From the NCBI GenBank assembly GCA_003339645.1, contig QNUV01000021.1, forward strand, positions 1 through 64,000: a stretch of 64,000 nucleotides of DNA, written 5' to 3'. The position numbers and the translations under genes are program-made. Under the pieces are notes generated by a model. It was not told where the DNA came from, made no database searches, and worked only from the letters and a program-made list of their open reading frames with translations. Numbering within the stretch: the stretch's first letter is position 1; each line of letters opens with the position of its first letter. Source of the DNA: Microbacterium arborescens. GTDB lineage: Bacteria > Actinomycetota > Actinomycetes > Actinomycetales > Microbacteriaceae. Shown piece by piece: positions 45,285 through 52,923 of the stretch.

Positions 45285-47276
45285 CTAGGCGATCGTGCTG
45301 CCCTGTGCGCTGAAGGTCCCTATCGCTTCGATAGCAGCGCGGAGATTCGAGGGCAGATCCTCGAGTTTCGCTTCGATGACGGCGCTCCGGTACGCGTAGA
45401 GGTTCTTCGCTCGCAGTTCGCCTCCTTCCGCGTCGAGTGCAGCTACGAATGTCGGCCAATTGCCCAGCTCGCTCTCTAGGTCGTCGTGCCAGAGCGTCAC
45501 ATACGGAGTCGTCGTGGTCGGATCGCCGAACGTGAAGCTACTCGAACCGACGGCACGGTCCTCGCCGCAGACCCAGGCCGTGACGTGTTCCGTCGACAGG
45601 CGGTGACTCGCGTGAGCGTCCGCTTTCCGGGGATCATCGTCTGGGTACCTTCTAGCGGCACCAAGAAAGTCTGCGTCCGCGGTGACGTAGGTTGGCACGC
45701 CGAGCGCAGTGAAGATCTCGTACGGGATCCGTAGCCCCTCCTTACTAGACACCTCGATCACCGAGATTCCACGCGCGTCAAGGTCGAGCCCCATCTTAGC
45801 GGCAAGAGTCTCGATTACCGCACGATCGGTATCACCTTCAACAAGCACTACGGCGTCAGCGAAGAACCCCTCGGAGAACTCCGTAGGTACGCGCTTATCT
45901 ACGATCTTCGCGATCTTGGACGCATCAATCTCTGTAGACGCCTCAATCAGGTCTGGGCTTGTGCTCGCTACTCGCGTCTCCCCCGCGCTCAGCGTAAACC
46001 TTCGAAGAGAAGAGAACTGGTCGGGCCGTACAAAATAGGGGCTGTGCGTCGCGACAATCACTTGCGCATTTGTCTGGGTACTGAGCTCAGTGAGCGTACG
46101 CGCGAACGTCCGTGCACGGATCGGGTGCTGATAGATCTCCGGCTCCTCGATGCCAATGATCAGGCTCGGTAGACGCGACAACTCTTCCTCCAGCCGAGCC
46201 TCGGCAGCTTCTGGTTGTTCGCCGTCGAGCGGTTGATGAGCGCTCAGAGCCAGTGCGTGGTCGGGGACGAGCGCTTCGAACATTGAGATCATTACGGCGC
46301 GCTGCACGCCGTGCCCTTGACGGGCGATGTCGTTTGTCACCCCGTCGATGGTGATGTCCGTTGTCACGGACGTGGTTGTCTTGGGATCCCAGTCCGGCAT
46401 CGACGGGGTCAGCTTCAGCTCCGCGTTCGGGATAAGGCTAGCGAGACGGGCGTTGACCCGCTGAGCCTGGACGACTGTTGAAGATTGGACGGATTCTCGG
46501 ACGCGTTGCTGCAGGTCGGCGATGATTGACTCGTTTTCGGATAGCCACTCAGCCGTAGCGCGGGCACCAGCCTCCGCCATCACAGCGCCGATTAGGCCAT
46601 TGAGGGCGGATCCGCGTCCAGACGAGTCGCCAACTTGGGCCGAGATGTCGGTTGCGGCAGGTATGAGGACGAGCCGCACGCACTCCTTGATGACGTTCGT
46701 GCCGTTGATACCGAACATGTGGTTCGCGTCGGAATCTGGGACGGCCTCAAGTAACGACGCGTGATCGGGGTCTTCCTCCCAAGCCGACAACGCTGCCAAG
46801 ACCGAGTCCCGAGCAGGCGTTGTTCCCAGATCGGGGAGATCCGCGAGCGTCTCTCGCAAGGTCTTGTAGGCGGGTCGAAACTCGCCAACGAGTTTCATGG
46901 CTCTGATTGCAGCGAAGCCGGATCCCTGGAGCGCGTTACCGACGACTTTGTCGCCTTCGTTTCTGCGCCAGGTACGGCGAAACGTGGCTGTTACCCCTCG
47001 ACCGTACTGTTGCAGACGCTCGCGGTCCTTCGCCGACAGGTCGCGGAACGTGACGGTCACCTCGACGAAGCAGTCTTCGTCGGCCGTCTGTCCCTCTACG
47101 TACCCATGGACGTCCGTCGGTTGAAGGCGTCGACCGTTGAAAAACCAATCGAGTGCATACAGAACCGAGGACTTACCGGCACCGTTCGCACCGACGAGAG
47201 CGGAGTAGTCGTCAACCTCGATATTGACGTCCTTGAGACTTCGATAGTTGCGAACCGATATCCGCGCAATCTTCAT
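45285..47276 (-). CDS. OLD-family ATP-dependent nuclease (AAA + TOPRIM)
   Basis: 663 residues. N-terminal ABC/SMC-like ATPase: Walker A GANGAGKSS (29-37), signature region GHGVQRAVMISMFEAL, Walker B PSLIIGIEEPEIYQHPIRAR and the switch HSPY in VIVATHSPYF. C-terminal TOPRIM from about residue 475: Glu in VVLVEGDTDRAVIE and the D-x-D in TYVTADADFLG. This is the P2 OLD/GajA fold, which nicks or cuts DNA under nucleotide control. No UvrD-like helicase (GajB) is adjacent, so it is a standalone class 1 type. Third codon positions are more A/T-rich than neighbours, suggesting acquisition. It diverges from a small WYL-like gene. Confidence 0.88.
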   Translation of the reverse strand: MKIARISVRNYRSLKDVNIEVDDYSALVGANGAGKSSVLYALDWFFNGRRLQPTDVHGYVEGQTADEDCFVEVTVTFRDLSAKDRERLQQYGRGVTATFRRTWRRNEGDKVVGNALQGSGFAAIRAMKLVGEFRPAYKTLRETLADLPDLGTTPARDSVLAALSAWEEDPDHASLLEAVPDSDANHMFGINGTNVIKECVRLVLIPAATDISAQVGDSSGRGSALNGLIGAVMAEAGARATAEWLSENESIIADLQQRVRESVQSSTVVQAQRVNARLASLIPNAELKLTPSMPDWDPKTTTSVTTDITIDGVTNDIARQGHGVQRAVMISMFEALVPDHALALSAHQPLDGEQPEAAEARLEEELSRLPSLIIGIEEPEIYQHPIRARTFARTLTELSTQTNAQVIVATHSPYFVRPDQFSSLRRFTLSAGETRVASTSPDLIEASTEIDASKIAKIVDKRVPTEFSEGFFADAVVLVEGDTDRAVIETLAAKMGLDLDARGISVIEVSSKEGLRIPYEIFTALGVPTYVTADADFLGAARRYPDDDPRKADAHASHRLSTEHVTAWVCGEDRAVGSSSFTFGDPTTTTPYVTLWHDDLESELGNWPTFVAALDAEGGELRAKNLYAYRSAVIEAKLEDLPSNLRAAIEAIGTFSAQGSTIA

Positions 47277-47404
47277 GCCGCCCTGGTTATCACAGGGTCG
47301 GAGGGCACGTCAAGGTCTGCCGCACTGTCGAAATCTGAGCCAACCCTGACGTCGGGTCCAACGATGGTGCGGAAGTGTTCGAATCTCGATGTACCGTGCA
47401 TGGC

Positions 47405-47740
47405 ATGCGCTATGCTTCCTCCCAGCAGAAACAGGAGGTGAGTCCAATCGCGATATTGGATGATGCGATCACTCAGCGTGTAGAGGTCGAGTTCGATTAC
47501 GACGGTCAGCCACGAGTCGTGAGACCGGCAGCCTACGGTACCCATAAGGACACTGGCAACGAAGTGCTTCGCGGATACCAGGTCGGGGGACGGAGCAACT
47601 CCCGTCAGCCTCCGCTCTGGGACCTGTTCCTAGTTGACAAGATCATCAACCTGCGGGTCACCTCGCGCGTGTTCGCGGAGGACCCACCGTTCTACTCGAA
47701 GAACGATAAGGCGATGAGCGCAATCAGCTCGCAGCTCTAG
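47405..47740 (+). CDS. small WYL-like protein
   Basis: About 111 residues from ATG 47405; the frame is open to 47375, and GTG 47438 is an alternative. A strong AGGAGGTGAG (47433-47442) lies inside the frame, so the true start may be at or just after GTG 47438. The body ILDDAITQRVEVEFDYDGQP, RPAAYGTHKDTGNEVLRGYQ and PLWDLFLVDKIINLRV has the beta-barrel rhythm of WYL/Sm-like sensor domains. These often bind nucleotides or DNA ends and regulate defence genes. There is no HTH. It is divergent from the OLD nuclease and separated by about 130 bp, so it may regulate it. Confidence 0.6.
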   Translation: MRYASSQQKQEVSPIAILDDAITQRVEVEFDYDGQPRVVRPAAYGTHKDTGNEVLRGYQVGGRSNSRQPPLWDLFLVDKIINLRVTSRVFAEDPPFYSKNDKAMSAISSQL

Positions 47741-48000
47741 CGGGATGAGCAAATCTTCCGACTGAATCCGCCGAGAGCCTCGGCCCCCGCCTCTGTCGCC
47801 CTCAACACGCCCGACTCGACCAATCCCGAGCTAGGCGTGTTGACCTTCAACGGGTTTGGACTGCCTTCGCTCCACTCCGCTCGAACCGCAAGGCCACAAT
47901 CATCACAACATCGTCATGCAGCGACTCCACTAGGGGTGTGCAGATGCCCCCTAGTGGGGGCTACCAGCCACCCTGACGCCTAGGTTCCGCGGCTGTCACT
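47741..48000. other. intergenic region with perfect 10-bp inverted repeat
   Basis: Between two convergent genes. CCACTAGGGG (47927-47936) and its exact complement CCCCTAGTGG (47948-47957) flank an 11-nt loop. It is the likely shared terminator, though it is A/T-poor in tail and could equally be a protein-binding or recombination site. No coding frame is credible elsewhere in this gap. Confidence 0.6.
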
Positions 48001-49242
48001 CTAATCCGTCGACGAGGTTATTCTGACCGATCGCAACACCTGCAGCGATACAGATAGCGCATCGAAAAGGTCGTAGATGCCACCGAGGAAGCTCAGGTAG
48101 GTAATGCCGGTTGGATCCTTCTCATTGACGACGCGCCCGGACCGAAGGTCGTGGCGGGCGGAAGCATGGCCGATGGCATTCCGAGCCTTGCTGTCGAGAA
48201 TGTCTGCGTAAGCCGTCCACCCCGGTACCTGCGCGAGATAGAGAATCTTGTACGCGCTCGACAGCTTCCCAAACGCCGCGATCGACTTCGGACGCTGCTT
48301 CACCGGAACCGATTGCGGGTGATCGTCGCCGAAGTCGTTCGGATCCTGTCGCTTCACCGCATTTTGCGCGGCCAGCGGATACCGCAAGGTCTTGGCGAGA
48401 ACTTCGAAGGCCTGTTGATACAGGTCACGGGCTTCTCCGAACTCATCACGTGCCAGCGTCATTCGTTCCAGATCATCCACGCCGCCACTCTCGAGATATC
48501 GAAAAATCCCACCCATGAGCCACATCTCGTGCCTCGAAATAAATAGATCGATCGCATCGAAGATCGACCGCTGCAGGGCCTGGATTCTCCCTTCTACTGC
48601 CTCGTTCCTGAGATACAAGCGGTACCCGGCGTGTTCAGTCGCCGCCTGGTGCTTGAGCATGAAGCGCTCAAGAAATCGTGTCGTCGCATCTCCAGGTGAG
48701 ACCACCGCCCACGTGGCGGCAAGGGACGGTTGATGAGCTCTCGTAGCTCGTTCATGCGCGGTGTTGCCGCTGGGGAGGTTCCAGTCCGAGAACGAGCGAG
48801 CAATCGTCGCATCGAATCCGCTCCAGTTTTCCGAAAGGTAATATTCATACAACCGCCGGGCAGGCGGCCAGATCTCGCCTATCGCTTCAAGAGCGTTGCC
48901 CCTCTGAGCCATGAACTCCATGGCACGGTCACCGAGGAGGCCGTGCAACGTGAACGTCATAGATCCACCGAAGGCCTCCAAGGAATCGGCGCTTGAGTCC
49001 GCGGGCATGAACGGGTTGACCGTCACAACCTTCGACGTCTCAGGCAACGCGCGATAATCGAGTTCCTCAGCCTGGAACTGAACTTGGAACGTGTGGATGT
49101 CGTCGCCCCGTACGCTTCCTCGTATGGGGAGGTCGCAGTACGGGCAAGCGAAGTAGAAGCGGGTGCCCTTCGTTGAATCCGCGCCGATGCGGACGCCCAT
49201 TCGCTCCTCACACCCCGGGCAGCGAACCGCATAGCGAATCAT
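48001..49242 (-). CDS. zinc-ribbon protein with HEPN-like RNAIGH motif
   Basis: 413 residues from ATG 49242 (a GTG codon lies directly before it). N-terminus: C9-P-G-C12 and C34-P-Y-C37 form a treble-clef or zinc ribbon. The long helical middle (about 120-330) has no known domain. Near the C-terminus KARNAIGHASARH contains R-N-A-I-G-H (about residues 355-360), which fits the R-x4-6-H signature of HEPN RNases, followed by a final helix. HEPN domains are toxin or abortive-infection RNases. Its neighbours (OLD nuclease, WYL-like protein, tRNA genes) fit a defence island. The nuclease role is inference from one motif. Confidence 0.6.
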   Translation of the reverse strand: MIRYAVRCPGCEERMGVRIGADSTKGTRFYFACPYCDLPIRGSVRGDDIHTFQVQFQAEELDYRALPETSKVVTVNPFMPADSSADSLEAFGGSMTFTLHGLLGDRAMEFMAQRGNALEAIGEIWPPARRLYEYYLSENWSGFDATIARSFSDWNLPSGNTAHERATRAHQPSLAATWAVVSPGDATTRFLERFMLKHQAATEHAGYRLYLRNEAVEGRIQALQRSIFDAIDLFISRHEMWLMGGIFRYLESGGVDDLERMTLARDEFGEARDLYQQAFEVLAKTLRYPLAAQNAVKRQDPNDFGDDHPQSVPVKQRPKSIAAFGKLSSAYKILYLAQVPGWTAYADILDSKARNAIGHASARHDLRSGRVVNEKDPTGITYLSFLGGIYDLFDALSVSLQVLRSVRITSSTD

Positions 49243-49252
49243 CACGGGTTCA

Positions 49253-49519
49253 GCGTAGCCGTCCGCGCCCGTGCGACAGGCGCTAGTCCGGCTCCCGTGG
49301 TTGCACCGCTCGCGGTGAGGAGGCTGATGTTGGGGCGCACGCCCACAACGACGAGCACGAGGTCAGCGTTGCAGGAGAAGCATCACCTTCGCGGGTGCCA
49401 GTCACGGCGAGGCGGCCCGCGTCGCGGGTGATGGCTTGGATGCGCGTTCCGGTGAGCACTTCGACGCCGTGTCGGTTGAGTTCGGCGCGGGCGGAGAAGC
49501 CGAGTTCGAGATCGAGGCA
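49253..49519 (-). pseudogene. remnant of FAD/NAD(P)-dependent oxidoreductase
   Basis: Minus-strand reading gives LDLELGFSARAELNRHGVEV, then LTGTRIQAITRDAGRLAVTG. After a frameshift it continues as ADLVLVVVGVRPNISLLTAS, then GATTGAGLAPVA. Together these are the NAD-domain end and the D-x-V-L-V-V-V-G-V-x-P-N motif of pyridine-nucleotide disulfide oxidoreductases (CoA-disulfide reductase-like). The 5' part and the C-terminal domain are missing. It ends just before the zinc-ribbon/HEPN-like gene, so it may mark an insertion boundary. Confidence 0.65.
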
Positions 49520-49536
49520 CTAGGGAGAAGAGATGA

Positions 49537-49728
49537 GACGCGGGACGACCAGATTTTGATGAGAACGCATACGAGAGTGCCTCGACTGACATACCAGGTA
49601 CATCTATCGAGAATGCCTACTTCGGCGCGCACGCCGTCGAGGTCGACACAGGCATGCTGTTCCACGACCAACCCAACCTTGGCCATGTCTTTGGCACACG
49701 AGTGGAGGATGCAGATGGCATGTCCTAA
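49537..49728 (+). pseudogene. unassigned coding-like fragment upstream of the 39-residue ORF
   Basis: An open frame reads SASTDIPGTSIENAYFGAHA, then VEVDTGMLFHDQPNLGHVFG, then TRVEDADGMS and TAA. It has no start codon in frame before residue 38. An ATG with AGGGAGAAGAG upstream (49533) would need a frameshift to enter it. The composition is protein-like, but I recognise no family. It is either a broken gene or chance. Confidence 0.3.
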
Positions 49729-49834
49729 CTACAACGACAGCCCCGACATCAGCGGCGGAAGCGAGGGCTCCACCGAGACGAACATCGGCGTGCACTACAA
49801 CAGCCCTCCGCCCGGTGAGATCCAATACCGCTGA
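49715..49834 (+). CDS. possible small peptide gene (39 aa)
   Basis: ATG 49715 has a good GGAGG site at 7-nt spacing and overlaps the stop of the preceding coding-like fragment. The peptide starts MACPNYNDSPDISGGSEGST and ends NSPPPGEIQYR, is polar and carries no signal or membrane segment. It has one Cys and many Ser, Asn and Pro. No family is recognised and no biosynthetic gene is next to it. Expression is unproven. Confidence 0.3.
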   Translation: MACPNYNDSPDISGGSEGSTETNIGVHYNSPPPGEIQYR

Positions 49835-50232
49835 CTTGTGATGACGCCTGCCTAGGCGCTGCTGAACGGCATCGGGTGCCGCGACGAACGATGCTCTAGA
49901 CCCTTGAAGTGGCACCGGCGACGTCGTCCAGCGTGTCGGGCGTGCCATGTCGCGCCGGAGTTGATCGACAAAAAGGATCCTCCATACCCCTGACCCTCCG
50001 TCCGATCCTCGTCGACGCCGGTGTCGACCCGATGGTGTTGAGTTACCTGGACCTGATGGCTCGACCCGACGCCCCCTTCACATCGGTGCCGGGCTCCGTT
50101 GAGCGCAAGCTACCCGCGGCCTTCTTCCAGCGAATCTGGGTGGAAGACGGTCACCTCGTGAGCGTCTCCCACGGAATGCAGCCGCTGTCCACAGCTGTCG
50201 CCACGCAGCGCTCTCCACGACGACCAACGAAA
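49835..50232. other. low-information stretch with possible gene remnant
   Basis: A plus-strand frame (49909-50322) contains PLTLRPILVDAGVDP after a good-looking GGATCC ribosome site where the expected ATG reads ATA. It continues LSYLDLMARPDAPFTSVPGS. The beginning recalls actinobacterial proteins that start LTLRPILxxAGxDP. I treat it as a decayed gene rather than a working one. Confidence 0.3.
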
Positions 50233-50264
50233 GAAGCGCCGGAAAAATCTCCGGCGCTTCTTCT
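50233..50264. terminator. terminator between island and tRNA genes
   Basis: 11-bp stem GAAGCGCCGGA / TCCGGCGCTTC with 6-nt loop, followed by TTCT; the other strand also has a pyrimidine tail. On the minus strand it lies 53 nt after tRNA-Met and is its likely terminator. Confidence 0.75.
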
Positions 50265-50319
50265 GCCGAACGAGCAAACCTTTATGTCAAGGTCACTTGT
50301 TGGAGTGTCAATACCTTGG

Positions 50320-50393
50320 TAGCAGGAGCGGGGCTTGAACCCGCGACCTCACGATTATGAGTCGTGCGCTCTCACCAACTGAGCTACCCTGCC
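50320..50393 (-). tRNA. tRNA-Met(CAU)
   Basis: Read on the minus strand: acceptor GGCAGGG pairs with TCCTGCT, D-arm GCTCAGTTGGTGAGAGC and anticodon loop CTCATAA between CACGA/TCGTG (anticodon CAU). The T-arm is GCGGG-TTCAAGC-CCCGC, then discriminator A. CCA is encoded (50317-50319). The D-arm and acceptor fit elongator rather than initiator tRNA. Its 3' end faces the island. Confidence 0.93.
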
Positions 50394-50416
50394 GCAACGC
50401 ATCCGAGGATGCTGCG

Positions 50417-50488
50417 AGCCCCGAGTCAGGATTGAACTGACGACCCCTTCCTTACCATGGAAGTGCTCTGCCACTGAGCTATCGGGGC
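50417..50488 (-). tRNA. tRNA-Thr(GGU)
   Basis: Minus strand: acceptor GCCCCGA with TCGGGGC. Anticodon stem CTTCC/GGAAG around loop ATGGTAA (anticodon GGU). The T-arm is GTCAG-TTCAATC-CTGAC. CCA is not encoded. It is 23 nt upstream of tRNA-Met and probably co-transcribed with it. Confidence 0.93.
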
Positions 50489-50551
50489 GTGCCACCCGCG
50501 AGCGGGCAACTAGAAGAGGATACCATCTCGGCGGCCTCACTTCGAATCAGG

Positions 50552-51946
50552 TCAGCGCTTCGTGTGCTCCTCGAGCCAGGCGATGGGGTCGGTCTGCGTG
50601 GTGCCGCCGAGGAGGACCTCGAGGTGCAGGTGAGCCCCCGTCGACTTGCCGGTGCTGCCGACCTTGCCGATGATCTGGCCGGGCTCGACCGTGTCGCCGA
50701 CCTTGACCTTGAGCGAGCCGTACTGCATATGGCCGTACCGGGTCGAGACGAGCTCACCGTCGATGTTGTGGTCGATGACGACCGTCACTCCGTAGTCGCC
50801 GCCCGCCTCGGTCGCGATGCGGACGGTTCCGCCCGCAACGGCGTGGATGTCCGCGCCTGCGCCCGGAGTGAGGTCGACCCCGCGGTGCGGACGCGAGAAC
50901 TCGGAGAGGTATGAGACGGAGCCGAACTGCGCCGAGATCGGTACACCGACCGGGAACGGCCACTGGATCGCGGCGTTCGGGTCGTTGACCCACGTGCCGG
51001 CGAAGTTGGTCACACCCGAGTCTGCGGCGATCTTCGAGACCGAAGTGACGTCGAAGGTGTCGCTGCGGTCGAACGTCACACCCGTGCTGGACGAGGACAC
51101 GTACGCCTGGATCTCCTCGGGCTCGATCGAGGCCGACGTCCGCGGCACCTCCGCCGTGATGTCACGGCCGGTGTCACCGGACGCGAAGACCGCAGCGGCA
51201 GGGCTCGTCAGGCCGACCGCGAGGAGACCGACGGCCGCGACGGCGCTGATCGAGACGGATGCCGCGGCGACGCGCTTGCCGACACGACGCAGGCGCCCCG
51301 GGCGGGCGACCACGACCTCGCGCGTGCGCTGCTGGTGCTCGGCGATCGATTCCTCGGCAACCTGCACCGGCGTCTGAGCAGTGAAGGAGAACAGGCGCGC
51401 GGCGAACTCGAACTCGTCGACGTCATGCGCGTCCGAAGGCTTGCGGGTCTCGTCACCGGCGCCCGAGTCGCCGGCCGAGCTCGTCTCGGCGGCATCCGCC
51501 GTCTCGGTCTTCGCGGAATCGACCGCGGCAGGACCGAACGACTCCCCCTGGGGGGCAGTGTGCTCGGCCGGACGTGAGCGACGACGACGGGAGGGCGTGA
51601 CGAGATCCGGACCGGCGTAGGCGTCGCCGTCGAGGACCGTGAGGACCATCTCGTCGGTCTCGTCGTCGATCTGGGCCTCGGGCTCCGCAACGGGGGCGGT
51701 GCTCGCGTCGTCGCTCGACGCCGCGCGGGGCTCATCGGGCGTCGACGGCGCCTCGTCGATCGTCGCGACGTCGTCGGTCGGAACCGCGGCGACCTTCGCG
51801 GCGAGCTCGGCTTCAGCCGCCAGACGCCGCCACTGCGCTCGCGTCAGTCCCGTAGCCCGCGTGAGACCCGTCGCCGCACCGGACGAGGATTCCCCTGCCG
51901 AGGGTCGCGAGGACGCGGCCTCGGTGGGGGTGGTCTCAGAAGTCAA
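50552..51946 (-). CDS. M23-family cell-wall peptidase with long acidic N-terminus
   Basis: 464 residues from TTG 51946 (reads M-TSETTPTEAASS); no ATG or GTG fits. The first 190 residues are disordered, Ala/Glu/Asp-rich, with two copies of the short motif TGLTRA. One membrane helix follows (VSISAVAAVGLLAVGLTSPA, about residue 240), then an extracellular linker and the M23 (lysostaphin-like) domain: HRGVDLTPGAG (metal His and Asp), YGHMQYGSLKVKVGDTV, and H-L-H in TGAHLHLEVLLGG. It probably cleaves peptidoglycan bridges during growth. The 5' leader before TTG is about 130 nt to the next gene; no riboswitch could be assigned by eye. Confidence 0.85.
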   Translation of the reverse strand: MTSETTPTEAASSRPSAGESSSGAATGLTRATGLTRAQWRRLAAEAELAAKVAAVPTDDVATIDEAPSTPDEPRAASSDDASTAPVAEPEAQIDDETDEMVLTVLDGDAYAGPDLVTPSRRRRSRPAEHTAPQGESFGPAAVDSAKTETADAAETSSAGDSGAGDETRKPSDAHDVDEFEFAARLFSFTAQTPVQVAEESIAEHQQRTREVVVARPGRLRRVGKRVAAASVSISAVAAVGLLAVGLTSPAAAVFASGDTGRDITAEVPRTSASIEPEEIQAYVSSSSTGVTFDRSDTFDVTSVSKIAADSGVTNFAGTWVNDPNAAIQWPFPVGVPISAQFGSVSYLSEFSRPHRGVDLTPGAGADIHAVAGGTVRIATEAGGDYGVTVVIDHNIDGELVSTRYGHMQYGSLKVKVGDTVEPGQIIGKVGSTGKSTGAHLHLEVLLGGTTQTDPIAWLEEHTKR

Positions 51947-52080
51947 ATCGCAGGCTCTCGAAAACAGCGCGCGCTGGCGCGGCACAATCTCTCCGGGTGG
52001 TGTCCGCCCTCCGGATCGGGTTCCGAAGATAACGAACGGGTAAACACTAACGACTTGCGGCTGGGAATGCGATCCACGCG

Positions 52081-52878
52081 TCAGCTTTCGTGGAAAACCC
52101 GTTCTGCCAGACGACTGTGGAGCGACGGGGACGCGGCGATCGTCATGGTCCGCCCCGGACGCTCTCCGGGCATCCCGGTCACCACTCCCCCGGCCTCGGC
52201 GACCAGCAGCGCGCCGGCGGCGTGGTCCCAGGGCTGAAGTCCGCGCTCGACGTAGCCGTCGAGCCGGCCGGCGGCGACGTACGCCAGATCGAGGGATGCC
52301 GCCCCGGCGCGGCGGATGTCGCGCGCGACGGGCATGATGCGGCCCAGCCGCGCGAGATCGCCCGCGTGCGTCGCCGGGTCGTAGCCGAAGCCGGTCGCCA
52401 GGAGCGCGCCCGCGTCGGTCGGCTCGGACACCGCGAGGCGGGCGTCGCCGAGCCAGGCGCCCTCGCCCGCGGTCGCGCGGAACATCTCGTCGACGGCCGG
52501 CGAGAAGACCGCCGCGGCCACCGCCTCCCACTGCTGCGGATCGGGCTCGCCGTCGACGACGGCGATGCTCACCGCGTAGTGCGGGATGCCGTAGGCGTAG
52601 TTGACGGTTCCGTCGATGGGGTCGACGACCCAGGTCAAGCCGCTCGCGCCGTGCTCGGCTCCGGACTCCTCGCCGAGGAACCCGTCGTCTGGCCGCGCCT
52701 GAGCGATGCGATCGCGAATGAGGAGCTCGACCTCACGATCGGCCTCGGTGACGATGTCGGCGAGCGCGGACTTGGTCGCGGCGATCGCGACGCCCTCGCT
52801 GCGGCGTCGACGCGCGAGCGCACCCGCCTCGCGCGCGATCTCGACGGCCAGATCTGTGAGCTCTCGGGCATCCACCAT
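52081..52878 (-). CDS. inositol monophosphatase-family phosphatase
   Basis: 265 residues from ATG 52878 (GTG 52887 possible). Metal-site motifs: Glu-Glu in GFLGEESGAEHG, then W-V-V-D-P-I-D-G-T in LTWVVDPIDGTVNYAYGIPH, and the distal Asp in ERGLQPWDHAAGALLVAEAG. The family includes inositol-1-phosphatase, histidinol phosphatase (HisN) and bisphosphate nucleotidase. Sequence by eye does not choose among them. It is upstream of the M23 peptidase gene on the same strand. Confidence 0.9.
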   Translation of the reverse strand: MVDARELTDLAVEIAREAGALARRRRSEGVAIAATKSALADIVTEADREVELLIRDRIAQARPDDGFLGEESGAEHGASGLTWVVDPIDGTVNYAYGIPHYAVSIAVVDGEPDPQQWEAVAAAVFSPAVDEMFRATAGEGAWLGDARLAVSEPTDAGALLATGFGYDPATHAGDLARLGRIMPVARDIRRAGAASLDLAYVAAGRLDGYVERGLQPWDHAAGALLVAEAGGVVTGMPGERPGRTMTIAASPSLHSRLAERVFHES

Positions 52879-52923
52879 GCGACCCACGCTACGGGGTTCG
52901 CGGCCTCCGCAAGGCCGGGAACG

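Noticed and set aside
45285-47276. Gabija system
   Set aside because: GajA-like nuclease only; no UvrD-type GajB gene on either side.
50317-50488. att site duplication of the tRNA 3' end
   Set aside because: No convincing second copy of the tRNA-Met or tRNA-Thr end was found by eye between 44.1 and 50.3 kb.
51947-52080. Possible c-di-AMP (ydaO-type) riboswitch before the M23 peptidase
   Set aside because: Cell-wall hydrolase genes of actinobacteria often carry one, but I could not match the conserved core in the 130-nt leader.
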